Assembly (NCBI GenBank): GCA_031264185.1
Contig: JAISEL010000087.1
Span: 1 to 64,000 of the forward strand
DNA: 64,000 bases
DNA from: Deltaproteobacteria bacterium
GTDB taxonomy: Bacteria; Desulfobacterota; Desulfarculia; Adiutricales; Adiutricaceae
Reading direction: 5' to 3'
The first letter of the stretch is position 1; every line of letters starts with the position of its first letter. A model generated the notes under the pieces. That model did not search any database. It saw nothing but the letters and a program-made list of their open reading frames with translations, and had not been told where the DNA came from. The position numbers and the translations under genes are program-made. Positions 37,074-46,541 of the stretch are shown here, piece by piece.

Positions 37074-38699
37074 ATGATTATCAAGTTTGACTATTTAGTC
37101 ATAGGTTCCGGCATTGCCGGACTAAGTTTTGCCCTTAAAGCGGCCCATCACGGTACGGTCGGCATTGTGGCCAAAAAAGGGATCACCGACACCAATACTA
37201 ACCTGGCACAGGGCGGTATTGCTGCAGTCATGGCCCCGGACGATCTTTTGGAATACCACATTAAAGATACTCTTGAGTCCGGCGGCGGCTTATCCCGCCT
37301 GGAAACAGTTCAGGCCGTGGTCGAAGCCGGACCACGGATGATTATGGAACTGAAAGATCTGGGTATTCCTTTCACCGCCCAAATCGATCATCCCGACAGG
37401 CCGGAATTGGGCCGGGAAGGCGGCCACAGTCACCGCCGCATTATCCACGCCAAAGACATGACTGGCCAGACTGTTCAAAAAGTCCTGGCCGAAAGAGCGT
37501 TGGAACACCCCAATATCCAGGTTTTTGACCATTATCTGGCTTTGGATCTCTTGCCAGAGAAGGATTTGAGCGGTCAGATGAGAGTCACCGGAGCCTGGGT
37601 CTTAGATATTCTTAAGGGAGATGTAGCGGCCATGACCGCCAAAGTCGTTATCATGGCCACCGGGGGCTCGGGAAAAGTCTATCTCTACACCACCAATCCC
37701 GACGGGGCTTCCGGCGACGGTCTGGCCATGGGCTGGCGGGCCGGAGCGGAGGTGGCTAACCTGGAGTTTGTCCAGTTCCATCCGACCTGTCTTTTTCATC
37801 CCCAACTACATAATTTTTTAATCTCCGAAGCGGTCCGGGGCGAAGGCGGCCGGCTCATTAACACCGAAGGAGCGCCCATCATGAAAAATCATCCCCAGGG
37901 CGATCTGGCCTGCCGGGATGTGGTGGCTCTGGCCATTGATTCGGAGATGAAGAGATCCGGAGCCGACAATGTCTTTTTGGACATTACTCATCGGCCGGCC
38001 GAATTTATCAAAGACCGTTTCCCTAAAATCTACTCCACCTGTCTGTCCCTGGGTCTGGACATTACCCGGCAGCCCATTCCGGTCGTGCCGGCGGCCCATT
38101 ACCAGTGCGGCGGACTGCTGGTTGATTTAGACGGCCGGACGACACGCCCCGGACTTTACGCCATCGGCGAAGTGGCGGCCACCGGACTGCACGGGGCTAA
38201 CCGATTAGCTTCTAACAGTTTACTGGAAGCTTTAGTGATGGCCGATCGGGCTTTTAAAGCTGCGGTCAATGAAGTTAAGACCACCTCCCATCCGGCTTTA
38301 AAAGAACCGGTCAACCCCTGGCCCAGCGGCAAGTTAGGCCACGCGCCGGCTGAGGCGGTTTTGATTACCCAGTCCTGGGATGAAATCCGGCGCTTTATGT
38401 GGAATTACGTCGGCATTGTCCGTTCCGACCAGAGACTGCACATGGCCGCCAAGCGTCTTGCTCTGGTCAAAAGCGAGATTGATGATTTTTTCCGGAACTT
38501 TGAGGTGGACGCCGACTTGGTGGAAGTGAGAAACATTGCCGCCGTGGCCGATCTCATTATCAGGTCAGCCACCTTACGGCGGGAATCGAGGGGTCTGCAT
38601 TTTTCTCTGTCCTGGCCTGAGCAGGATGATGTTAACTTTAAAAAAGACACTGTCCTCCGCAATCCCGAACCGAGCCTTTTTCCGGGATTAAAAGCCTGA
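37074..38699 (+). CDS. nadB: L-aspartate oxidase
   Basis: FAD enzyme oxidising aspartate to iminoaspartate, the first step of NAD synthesis. The 541 residues show the FAD-binding YLVIGSGIAGLSFALKAA, TNLAQGGIAAVM, the substrate-loop GREGGHSHRRIIHAKDMTG, ATGGSGKVYLYTTNPDGASG, EFVQFHPTCLF and GANRLASNSLLEALV. A GGAGG ribosome-binding site precedes ATG. nadA and nadC are not in the window. NadK at 22 kb acts downstream in the same cofactor pathway. Confidence 0.95.
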   Translation: MIIKFDYLVIGSGIAGLSFALKAAHHGTVGIVAKKGITDTNTNLAQGGIAAVMAPDDLLEYHIKDTLESGGGLSRLETVQAVVEAGPRMIMELKDLGIPFTAQIDHPDRPELGREGGHSHRRIIHAKDMTGQTVQKVLAERALEHPNIQVFDHYLALDLLPEKDLSGQMRVTGAWVLDILKGDVAAMTAKVVIMATGGSGKVYLYTTNPDGASGDGLAMGWRAGAEVANLEFVQFHPTCLFHPQLHNFLISEAVRGEGGRLINTEGAPIMKNHPQGDLACRDVVALAIDSEMKRSGADNVFLDITHRPAEFIKDRFPKIYSTCLSLGLDITRQPIPVVPAAHYQCGGLLVDLDGRTTRPGLYAIGEVAATGLHGANRLASNSLLEALVMADRAFKAAVNEVKTTSHPALKEPVNPWPSGKLGHAPAEAVLITQSWDEIRRFMWNYVGIVRSDQRLHMAAKRLALVKSEIDDFFRNFEVDADLVEVRNIAAVADLIIRSATLRRESRGLHFSLSWPEQDDVNFKKDTVLRNPEPSLFPGLKA

Positions 38700-38701
38700 A
38701 T

Positions 38702-40825
38702 ATGCGTCTGGGCTCTAAACTGACCAAATTATTGGGGGGCATTGCGGCCGGCCTGATAGCCTTGTCCTACGGCTTCTGGTCCCACAACCAAAACCGGAAG
38801 GCTCAGGAACAAGAGTTTTTAAGCTTAATCGACCAACTGACTGTCTACATCCGGGCCGAGGAAAATTTCCCCGGCCCTCCACCTATACTCCTTTTGCCGC
38901 CAAAAACGCCTTTAAGTCAGACTTTAATTAACGGAGCCTCAGCCTACAATAAGAAAAATTACCCCGAAGCCATAAAAAGCTTTGAGAGTCTGGAATTGAG
39001 CCGTCCCGATCTTCCGGCCCTATGTTCTTTGACCGCAGCTGCCCATTTAAGGGAAAGAAATTATTCTCTGGCAGCCCAGAAATACCGAAAAGCTTTAATC
39101 CGCAAGCCGGACGGCCGGACCGAAGAGCTTTCTGCGGCCCGGGATGCGGCCGGTTTGAGTCTGACTTTATTTCAGTTGAGTGATTTTTCGTTTTCTTACC
39201 AGAATGCTTTGAAAGCATATGACTTAAGAAAAAAATATCTGGGCCCCGTAAGCCGGGAAACGGTCTCAGCCGCCAACATTCTGGCCTCAGCCCTCATGGC
39301 CATTAAAGACAATTCCCAAGCCGGGAGACTTTTAAAAGAGTCCATCCTGGGGGCCTTAAACCACGGCCTCAAAAAAGACGATCCAATCATAGTTGACGGA
39401 CTGCACTTACTGGCCCTGGCCTACTCCTTAGACGGCCGCCTGGATGAGCTGACGGATTTAGGCGAACTGGCCGCTTTAGCTTCACCTGCCCCCGATTTGC
39501 CGGCCGCAGCCGAGCCCCAAAACGTTCCGGCCAAGGCCCCGGCGGCCGGCAACCTTTCCCAGGGCGCAGCCGCAGTTCTTAAGGACCAAGCGCCCGCCCC
39601 CCTGCCCCTGGATTACGCCATAGGTTTTTCTCTGTGGGAGGAACTTAAAACGCACAGCCCCATGTCCCCGATTCTGGGAGACTTGACTGAGGCTTTAATC
39701 AGTCAAAGAAACGGGCAAAAGACGCCGGGAGAAAAACCGACGCCCATGGCGCCTCCAGATATAAACGATCCGGTCAGGTATATAACTCTCTGCCTGGAAC
39801 TGGCTCAAAATTTCGCCCAAGACGAAAAACCGGCCGAGGCTCTGGAAATTCTCCAAAAACTGACCGTCTGGGTACCGGATACGGCCCTGATCCGGGAGAT
39901 AAAAATCCGTCAGGCTCAGCTTTTGGGGATTTTGGGCCGCTGGGCCGAATGCGAGGCGGTTTTAAGGGACAACTTGGCGAGCCAGTCTGATAAAGTCGGC
40001 CGGCCAGATCCTTTGGACATCTCTTTGGCCGTCAACCAGACTATTTTCTTAGCCGAGGCCATCTTAAAGCAGGGCCGGATTATTGAGGAGGCGGAACTGG
40101 AACTGGTGGCCGTGCAGACTAAACTGGCCAAAAAAGTGCCCCGGCGGGAACTGGAAACTTATCCGGCTGTGGCCAGACTTTACCTCCGGTTATCTGTTCT
40201 TCTGAAAAACCGGGGCCGACAGAAAGACAGCCAGAACTACCTGCGGCTGGCCCAGAGAGTTTTGAGAAACGCCGAAAAAGCTTTTCCGGAAAAAGATGCG
40301 GAAATAGCTTATTTAAAAAGTCAGATCCCACAAGGCCGGACCGGGAAATCCCAGCCCCAGAAACCGGAAACCCCGAGCGGTCCGGAGCCGCTTTCTAAGA
40401 CCGAACCGACCCCCGAAGCTCTGCGGCTGGAGCTTTCGGCTTATAAATTTTTAGCCCGCCTGCCGGAATTTGAAGAGCGCATTATCCCAGTTATAAGTAA
40501 TCTTACGGCCCAGACGGACCTGACTACTTACCGCCGGTACTTAAGTCTGTGGCTTAAATATTTGGAAGAACGGAATGATATTACGGCCTTAGTGGCTGAA
40601 CTGGATCGTCTTATTGAAAACCCTCTGGGCCAGACTGATACAGAACAGGGCCGTTTTACCATCGCCGCCCTGAACTATAAAGCCCGGCTGCTGGCCAAAG
40701 AAGGGCAAAAAACCGAAGCGGCCGAGGTTTACGGTCTGATGCTTGATACTCCCGAGTTAAAGAGCTTACTTAATGACAGCCAGATAATGGACCTGCAAAA
40801 CGCGATCTCTTCCTTGAAAAACTAG
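38702..40825 (+). CDS. Membrane-anchored tetratricopeptide protein
   Basis: 707 residues starting two bases after the nadB stop. An N-terminal hydrophobic segment (LLGGIAAGLIALSYGFW, about 8-26) anchors or exports it. TPR-like helical pairs follow, for example ALCSLTAAAHLRERNYSLAA-QKYRKALIRKP and the regions at about 330-420 and 600-700. A Pro/Ala-rich linker occupies about 255-300 and a second low-complexity linker about 540-570. TPR scaffolds mediate protein contacts; the partner is unknown. No signal for lipidation is seen. Confidence 0.8.
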   Translation: MRLGSKLTKLLGGIAAGLIALSYGFWSHNQNRKAQEQEFLSLIDQLTVYIRAEENFPGPPPILLLPPKTPLSQTLINGASAYNKKNYPEAIKSFESLELSRPDLPALCSLTAAAHLRERNYSLAAQKYRKALIRKPDGRTEELSAARDAAGLSLTLFQLSDFSFSYQNALKAYDLRKKYLGPVSRETVSAANILASALMAIKDNSQAGRLLKESILGALNHGLKKDDPIIVDGLHLLALAYSLDGRLDELTDLGELAALASPAPDLPAAAEPQNVPAKAPAAGNLSQGAAAVLKDQAPAPLPLDYAIGFSLWEELKTHSPMSPILGDLTEALISQRNGQKTPGEKPTPMAPPDINDPVRYITLCLELAQNFAQDEKPAEALEILQKLTVWVPDTALIREIKIRQAQLLGILGRWAECEAVLRDNLASQSDKVGRPDPLDISLAVNQTIFLAEAILKQGRIIEEAELELVAVQTKLAKKVPRRELETYPAVARLYLRLSVLLKNRGRQKDSQNYLRLAQRVLRNAEKAFPEKDAEIAYLKSQIPQGRTGKSQPQKPETPSGPEPLSKTEPTPEALRLELSAYKFLARLPEFEERIIPVISNLTAQTDLTTYRRYLSLWLKYLEERNDITALVAELDRLIENPLGQTDTEQGRFTIAALNYKARLLAKEGQKTEAAEVYGLMLDTPELKSLLNDSQIMDLQNAISSLKN

Positions 40826-40855
40826 ATTTACCGGATAAATACTTAAAACGTCTGC

Positions 40856-41503
40856 CTAACCCCGCCCGGCCCCTCCGGCCACAGCCCAGAGATATAAAGA
40901 GGCCACTGACCCGTGGGGGGAATAAAGTTGCCTGTATTCTTCAAAAACCGGCCGGGCTATATAACTTTCAATATGACCTTCCTGAGTCTTAAGTCCGTGG
41001 ACAATTTTAAGCCCTTTACGGACAGCTAAATCGTCGTAGCTGAAAATATCAGGCCTTTTTAAGGAAAAGATCAGCAGCATCTCCGCAGTCCAGACCCCCA
41101 GACCCGGCAGCTTTATAAGACTTGTTATGACCTCGCTGTCAGGCATCTTCTTTAGGGCCTGAAGACTGACATCCCCTCTAAAAATCCTCTCGGCGGCTTC
41201 TTTAATGTAACCGGCCTTTTTAAAGGTAAGACCGCAGGCCTGGATGTCATTCAGGCCAATTTTGGTGACGTTTTCCGGGGTAACCTGGCCTGACAGCTCT
41301 AAAAACCTGGCCCAAACCGTCTTATGGGCTTTGGCAGATATCTGCTGGCCGATAACGGCGTTAATTAAAGCCGAAAACAAATCAGGGTCAATCTGACGCT
41401 TTATCTTCCCTATCCGGTCAATATAAGCCCCCAGCCGAGGGTCCCGGGCCTTCAGGTAATCTGTCTCTTTTCGGCTGTATCTGAAATAAGGCACCGTAAA
41501 CAC
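40856..41503 (-). CDS. HhH-GPD DNA glycosylase (3-methyladenine type)
   Basis: Base-excision repair glycosylase of the AlkA/MagIII class. The 215 residues contain LFSALINAVIGQQISAKAH and the helix-hairpin-helix KLPGLGVWTAEMLLIFSL, followed by RPDIFSYDDLAVRKGL. The Asp in the FSYDDLAV region is the expected catalytic residue. AlkA's N-terminal domain is absent, as in shorter bacterial homologues. The gene is convergent with the TPR gene and 21 bases downstream of the DUF1848 gene. Confidence 0.88.
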   Translation of the reverse strand: MFTVPYFRYSRKETDYLKARDPRLGAYIDRIGKIKRQIDPDLFSALINAVIGQQISAKAHKTVWARFLELSGQVTPENVTKIGLNDIQACGLTFKKAGYIKEAAERIFRGDVSLQALKKMPDSEVITSLIKLPGLGVWTAEMLLIFSLKRPDIFSYDDLAVRKGLKIVHGLKTQEGHIESYIARPVFEEYRQLYSPHGSVASLYLWAVAGGAGRG

Positions 41504-41524
41504 CTCGTCATTGGGGCAGTCAAG

Positions 41525-42430
41525 TTAGAGCAGAATTCTTAAAGACTTGAACTCTTTGGCAACTATCTGATCATCCGGCCGGGGAAAGCCGGACAGGGAC
41601 GGAGCCTCATTATCCTGATCGTCCGTTCTGACAGATGGATTCTTCCGGGTCGTGGCGTAACAGTAAGAACACAGATGGGAACAGGTATTGTAGGCCCCGA
41701 TATCCAGGCTTTCAATACAGCCGCAGTCGGCTCTCTGGCCAGGATCTTTGGAAGCCGCAATTTTATAGCCCAAAATGGACTCAATCTTGGTGCGGTCAAT
41801 ACATGAGGCGTGCTCTATACCGTAAGGCGAAAGATCTATTTTTTCGGCGCAGGTATAGACAGGCATTTTATATTCCGCTCCAATCCGGCCAAAACCCTGA
41901 GCCAGACAAAGTTTCTGCTCTTCTGTTCCGCCTGAAAAAGCCCGGACATGGCGGTACTGATCAACAAAGCTGATGATGACCCGTTCGGTACTTCCGGCCA
42001 GGGCCGAAACAAAACGGGCAAAATTATCCAGATGATAACCTACGGAATAATTGGAACTGACAATAATAGGATCATAGCGAAAGTCGACCCGCCGGGGACC
42101 CAGCCGCCGGCTTAAGCTGATAAAAGCGGTCAGAAGGTCTTCCTTAGGCTGGAGACTGGGCTCCAAATCCCGGTCATAGGGGGTTAACGTAAATTCAAAA
42201 TAGTACTTATAGCCCAGATCATCAATCCGGTCTAAATAGCCGGTCAAAGGCCCCGGATTTTTTGTCCAGAAGACCAGGCAGTCTACTTTTTTGGGATCTA
42301 ATGTCAGCTTCATAAACCGGCGGCTGTTTCGCGGGTAAGGAACCAGGACATAGCCCTCCTCCAGGCGGTTACAGAGCCACTTTGGATACAGGGCTGGAAT
42401 ATCAGTCCGGCGGCTGGCGCTTATTATCAT
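41525..42430 (-). CDS. DUF1848 family protein (radical-SAM-like)
   Basis: The start at 42430 (MIISASRRTDIPALYPKWL) is preferred to an upstream ATG at 42487, since the family begins with this ISASRRTDIP motif. The 301-residue protein contains VFWTKNPGPL, YYFEFTLTPYDRDLEP, RRVDFRYDPI and a C-terminal cysteine cluster, ADCGCIESLDIGAYNTC and SHLCSYCYA. CxxxCxxC is the pattern of a radical-SAM 4Fe-4S site, here near the C-terminus. The function of DUF1848 is not established. Confidence 0.85.
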   Translation of the reverse strand: MIISASRRTDIPALYPKWLCNRLEEGYVLVPYPRNSRRFMKLTLDPKKVDCLVFWTKNPGPLTGYLDRIDDLGYKYYFEFTLTPYDRDLEPSLQPKEDLLTAFISLSRRLGPRRVDFRYDPIIVSSNYSVGYHLDNFARFVSALAGSTERVIISFVDQYRHVRAFSGGTEEQKLCLAQGFGRIGAEYKMPVYTCAEKIDLSPYGIEHASCIDRTKIESILGYKIAASKDPGQRADCGCIESLDIGAYNTCSHLCSYCYATTRKNPSVRTDDQDNEAPSLSGFPRPDDQIVAKEFKSLRILL

Positions 42431-42760
42431 ACTGAACCGGCCATGAGTTTTTTGATCGTCCGGACGCCCGGCTGACCGTCGGATCAAACTGAGGCGCCTT
42501 TATCCATCAATTTAGAAGTTACTAAGTCATTGAAATCGCTTATAAAATTCTTACACCGTCCAAGTTCGGCGCCAGTAAATTTAAATTCTTTAGCTATGAA
42601 GCCTGCCTCCACAGCCGCCATTATAGATCACTAAAATCTTGAAAGGAAATTAGAATAATTTAAGACAAAACACACCGTCCATAACAATTTTTGAATCCGA
42701 ACAATCTTAAACAGACCCAGCTTTCAGTGTCGGCTAATTTGCTGGTTAAAGTCGCCTCCG

Positions 42761-43030
42761 TTAGACGTAAAACCGGAAGGCACCGGTTCCGGCGGATATC
42801 TGGGCATATTGGTGAGAATGAACACAGATGTCAGGGTGGTTATAGAACTTAAATACTCTCACGATCCGGCCAGAAAAGCTGAAACGAGGCTAAAATGGCT
42901 GGCTAAGGAGGCTCTTAAAACGATCAAAGAAAAAGAGTACGATAAACAGTATCGGCAGGTCGGCAAGAAAGCAGTCAATATCGGAGTCGGCGTTTTCATG
43001 AATGGTCAAGTGCAGGCTGTATTTGAATAG
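42761..43030 (+). pseudogene. PD-(D/E)XK 3' fragment of the AAA-ATPase family, relic (v)
   Basis: Encodes LDVKPEGTGSGGYLGILVRM, DVRVVIELKYSHDPARKAE and continues to QVQAVFE with the family stop. The DNA is close to 88% identical by eye to the last 265 bases of the intact gene 3 kb downstream. It is an intact-reading 3' end without the ATPase part, left after recombination or deletion between paralogues. Confidence 0.8.
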
Positions 43031-43876
43031 AATTATAACCCTTTAATTCCTGCATCCTATAAAAGCCGGGATAACAGGTGAATACTTTGGGATTTATTGT
43101 AGTTTCTGTTTGTTTTTCTATCCTTGCGGATAATTACAGAAGTATCCGTTCGCGGCAGTAGAGCCTTCTGTGGGAGAGACTGACAAGAGTATACGGGACA
43201 AGCCTCTTGATACACCCAGAAGCGGGATCAAATATCTATGGGCGTATCCAACCCTCCACCATATAGGTATATCCATAATTTGGTCTTTTGGAAGCTTGCC
43301 TGTCAGCCGTCAAGCTGCAAGTCTTAAGACTTTCTTCCCTAAATCATTGGCCAGGGATCTTCCAAAACCACCTGCAGGCGCCTTCAACCCCTATAAGCCG
43401 AGAAAGCCTGCCCTCAAGGACTCACTCATTCCGGGAGCCGTCAGCCGCCGGCAGAGTGTAAAATGCCCCCGCAGCCGGGTTAAGCCACATTAATGTTTTT
43501 ACATCAAAAAAAGCAACGTATAGTGTCTATATAGTATCTAATAATTTAACTTTAGTCATATGTTATTATATAATTATTAGATGATAGCAATGAATAAATG
43601 CTTAAATATTACTTATATTCATGCCCTTACCGCCCAAAAGTAGGTAAAATATCTTTGGTCATATACATTGCCTGCAGAACAAAGCCCAGCGGTAAGTTTC
43701 TTCCTCAGTCATTTTTTCTCGAAATACTAGCTGCAAGAAGGCCAGAGGTAAGGGAGAAACTACCCAGGACTATAAAAGCAAAGTTAGATTGGACAATTAT
43801 TCACCTAAAAAACGTCCTGAGTTCGAAAAGGAGGGAAATGAGTATTGATTATTAATATTTCCCTCTAACAAAATAT
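43031..43876. other. Gap upstream of the intact AAA-ATPase gene
   Basis: No recognised gene. Two plus-strand frames (43170-43493 and 43598-43855) have no motif; the second ends RREMSIDY and has no clear ribosome-binding site. Probably eroded accessory DNA. Confidence 0.35.
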
Positions 43877-43905
43877 TTGACAAAGACCGCAAAATAAAGT
43901 ATAAT
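43877..43905 (+). promoter_or_regulatory. Perfect-consensus sigma70 promoter, orphan copy
   Basis: TTGACA, 17 bases, TATAAT. No gene follows in the expected place. The surrounding ~90 bases resemble the promoter region 400 bases downstream, in front of the intact AAA-ATPase gene. Confidence 0.65.
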
Positions 43906-44278
43906 AGTTAATGTATTCAGTTTAAGATTTTCAAACGTTAACTAACTAAAAAACAAGAAAGAGAACTATTCAATCCCAGAAAATGCCAGCCATCGGGTGT
44001 TGGGACGGGCGCAAACGATGCGCGGCGCTCCGAAAAATCAAGGTTTATATCCATCCAAGGCCGCTTGGCCTGAACTGGCAGGCATTCTCTGACTGCTGAG
44101 ACATGTCCTTGAGAGCTATTTCGAAAATAGACTCCAGACCACATAAATTTGGTCTGATTGGACCTGTTTTCCTGTAACCTGAGCCCTAAGCACTAAGCCC
44201 AAAAAAGTTGAAAAATGAACGTATAACGTATGAGGTAAATTATCAGTTGTCTATTTTTATTTTCCTCCAATAAAATAT

Positions 44279-44308
44279 TTGACATAGGCTGATGCAATAA
44301 AGTATTTT
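44279..44308 (+). promoter_or_regulatory. Probable promoter of the intact AAA-ATPase gene
   Basis: TTGACA, 18 bases, TATTTT, in a sequence duplicated from the orphan promoter (shared AAAATATTTGACA and GCAATAAAGTAT / GCAAAATAAAGTAT). A miniature element lies between this promoter and the start codon. Confidence 0.55.
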
Positions 44309-44340
44309 ATTTATTTGGAGTAAAATTTTAAACCGTTACT

Positions 44341-44432
44341 ATTACCTCGGCGGATTATTATGATAATCTATTTCTTTATTGATTTTACCTTATGGTGATT
44401 TGTTTGTATCAAAATTATCCGCCGGGGTAATA
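44341..44432 (-). repeat. Miniature element family 1, copy E, in the AAA-ATPase leader
   Basis: About 92 bp with ends ACCTCGGCGGATTATTATGA and AAAATTATCCGCCGGGGT. The interior matches copy D at 25.5 kb in inverse orientation (ATTGATTTTACCTTATGGTG). It interrupts a leader whose uninterrupted form, GTTAACTAACTAAAAAACAA, is kept at 43.94 kb. Confidence 0.8.
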
Positions 44433-44481
44433 ACTAAAAAATAGTAAAGAGAGACTAAAACAATAACTCGGAGTGCTCTCC

Positions 44482-46125
44482 ATGAAGAAAATCCCGTCCA
44501 GAACGCAAACATTTAAGGAACTCATTGAAAAGGGGTATATTTATGTCGACAAGACCGACTTGCTGCCCCCGCTTATTGAAAGAAAAGCCGTATTTCTCTC
44601 CCGCCCGAGAAGATTCGGTAAATCTCTCCTTCTAAGCACTTTTAAATCGCTCCTGGAAGGCGAAGTTGAACTGTTTAAAGGCTTAAAAATAATGGACCAG
44701 GGCTTTGAATTCAAAAAATATCCGGTCATCCGCCTTGATATGTCCATGACTTCCAGAACTCCTGACATCACAACAAAAAGTCTCCTCCAAAAGTTGGCCA
44801 ATGTCGCTGAAAGCTTTGGATTAAAGCTGATACAGGCCGAGCCGGGAGAGACGTTTGTTAAACTGGTCATAGACATCAACAGGCAGTGCGGCCAAAAGGT
44901 GGTCGTTTTGGTTGATGAATATGACTATCCCGTGAATCATAATATTGATGATTCCTCTCTGATGATGGCCAACAGTAAAATTCTAAGTGATTTTTACGTC
45001 TCTTTCAAGAGCATTGATTCATTGCTTGAATTTGTGTTCGTGACCGGGGTGACGCGCTACGCCATGATGGGCTTGTCGGCCGGACTCAACAATCTCTACG
45101 ACATCAGTTTAAATTCCCAATACGCCGCTATTTGCGGATTTACACTGGAAGAACTGGATATCAATTTCCGGGAGCACTATAAATCGCTACTTGAAAAACA
45201 GGATGCTCAAGATTTTCCCCCGCTCATTGATGATGCCATCGATTTGCTGAAGGATACAATTTTGAGTTGGTACGACGGTTATTCGTGGGACGGAATAACC
45301 AATGTCCTCAATCCTTTTTCAATTATCAATTTATTTGACAATGGCGAATTTAAACCATACTGGGAGCTTTCATCACCTTCCGTCAATTTTATTACCAACC
45401 TGGTCAAAGATAAACCCTGGGATTTCACCAAAGACAAAATGTCCGGCTATGAAGAAAGCCAGTTCACTAACTCCCTGCCGGGAGTTCCAGTCAACCCAGT
45501 CCTTTTTATGTTTCAAACCGGTTACCTGACCATTGATAAAATTACAACTGCTAAAATTAAAACTGTCTTTAATGGCAAAAAGATTAATACAAATAAAAAG
45601 TTATATTCATTTAAGACACCTAATACTGAATTGGAAACGACTTTTGTCGTATCATTAAATGAAGTTTTATTTAATAATTTGGTAAAAAATAAGAATGAAG
45701 AATCAATAAAGTTTAAAGCGGCCATTAGTTCCAAAAATCCACATGAGCTGACAAATATTATAGGGTCGATTTTTTCAGCAGTACCTTCCGATCTGCACAC
45801 GGAAAAGGAATCATTTTATCATAGTTTGCTGGCAACTTATCTCCTTGGCTTGGGTTTAGACGCAAAATCGGAAGACTCCGGTTCCGGCGGATATCTGGAC
45901 ATCCTGGTGAGGATTAAACCAGATGTCAGAGTGGTCATAGAACTAAAATACTCTCACGATCCGGCCAGAAAAGCTGAAACGAGACTGAAATGGCTGGCCA
46001 AAGAAGCCCTTAAAACAATCAAAGAAAAAGAATATGATAAACAGTATCGGCAAACCGACAAGAAAGTGGTCAATATCGGGGTCGGCGTTTACATGAAAGG
46101 TCTAGTTAAGGCTATATTTGAATAG
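44482..46125 (+). CDS. AAA-ATPase-like protein with C-terminal PD-(D/E)XK nuclease domain
   Basis: The only intact member of a family present here in six pieces. ATG 44482 (547 residues, MKKIPSRTQTFKELIEK) has GGAG 8 bases upstream; a GTG at 44473 is less likely. The N-terminal ATPase_like domain shows YIYVDKTDLL, the P-loop RPRRFGKSLL (about 41-50), Walker B VVVLVDEYDYPV (about 142-153), FVFVTGVTRYAMMG and YAAICGFTLEEL. The C-terminal domain shows GGYLDILVRI and VVIELKYS, the D...E-x-K nuclease core. Members are often multicopy in anaerobe and symbiont genomes; proposed roles are nuclease or mobile and defence functions, not established. Codons near 45530-45790 are markedly more AT-rich than the rest. 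Confidence 0.85.
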   Translation: MKKIPSRTQTFKELIEKGYIYVDKTDLLPPLIERKAVFLSRPRRFGKSLLLSTFKSLLEGEVELFKGLKIMDQGFEFKKYPVIRLDMSMTSRTPDITTKSLLQKLANVAESFGLKLIQAEPGETFVKLVIDINRQCGQKVVVLVDEYDYPVNHNIDDSSLMMANSKILSDFYVSFKSIDSLLEFVFVTGVTRYAMMGLSAGLNNLYDISLNSQYAAICGFTLEELDINFREHYKSLLEKQDAQDFPPLIDDAIDLLKDTILSWYDGYSWDGITNVLNPFSIINLFDNGEFKPYWELSSPSVNFITNLVKDKPWDFTKDKMSGYEESQFTNSLPGVPVNPVLFMFQTGYLTIDKITTAKIKTVFNGKKINTNKKLYSFKTPNTELETTFVVSLNEVLFNNLVKNKNEESIKFKAAISSKNPHELTNIIGSIFSAVPSDLHTEKESFYHSLLATYLLGLGLDAKSEDSGSGGYLDILVRIKPDVRVVIELKYSHDPARKAETRLKWLAKEALKTIKEKEYDKQYRQTDKKVVNIGVGVYMKGLVKAIFE

Positions 46126-46541
46126 CAATAAAACCGATAATCCTCTAGCCATCTAAAAACCGATTAAAAAAGGACTAATACTCTGGGATTCAAGACAATT
46201 AATTACAAAAATTTATTATTGTTCCACGGTGCAAGAGTACATTTTTATGAAACTTATTCTCGTTCTTGGTTTACAGCACGCAGACTTCAAAAATACTGAT
46301 GAATTAGAGCTTTTTCTACCCAAATAGGTTTTACTTGACGGACTGCCCAGAGCAAAATCTGGCTGTTGGCGACTGTCATGTTTACACTTGGACAGCATCT
46401 CAGGGTGCTGCCTCACAAAAATCATCCATTCAATGGAAAAAACGGGCCCCATGATCACCATGTATGACTTTATGTACCTGCTGAAAAGCAATTGACCATT
46501 AGTAAACCTCTCAAGATTATATTTCAGCTATTGCCATTCAA
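46126..46541. other. Gap between the AAA-ATPase gene and the IS1634 copy
   Basis: No supported gene. A 91-residue minus-strand frame (46216-46491) has no recognisable motif and no ribosome-binding site. Confidence 0.35.

Noticed and set aside
43170-43855. Two plus-strand frames of 107 and 85 residues upstream of the AAA-ATPase gene
   Set aside because: No domain, unconvincing starts, and location in debris between paralogue fragments.
46216-46491. 91-residue minus-strand frame next to the IS1634 copy
   Set aside because: No motif and no ribosome-binding site; composition is that of the surrounding spacer.
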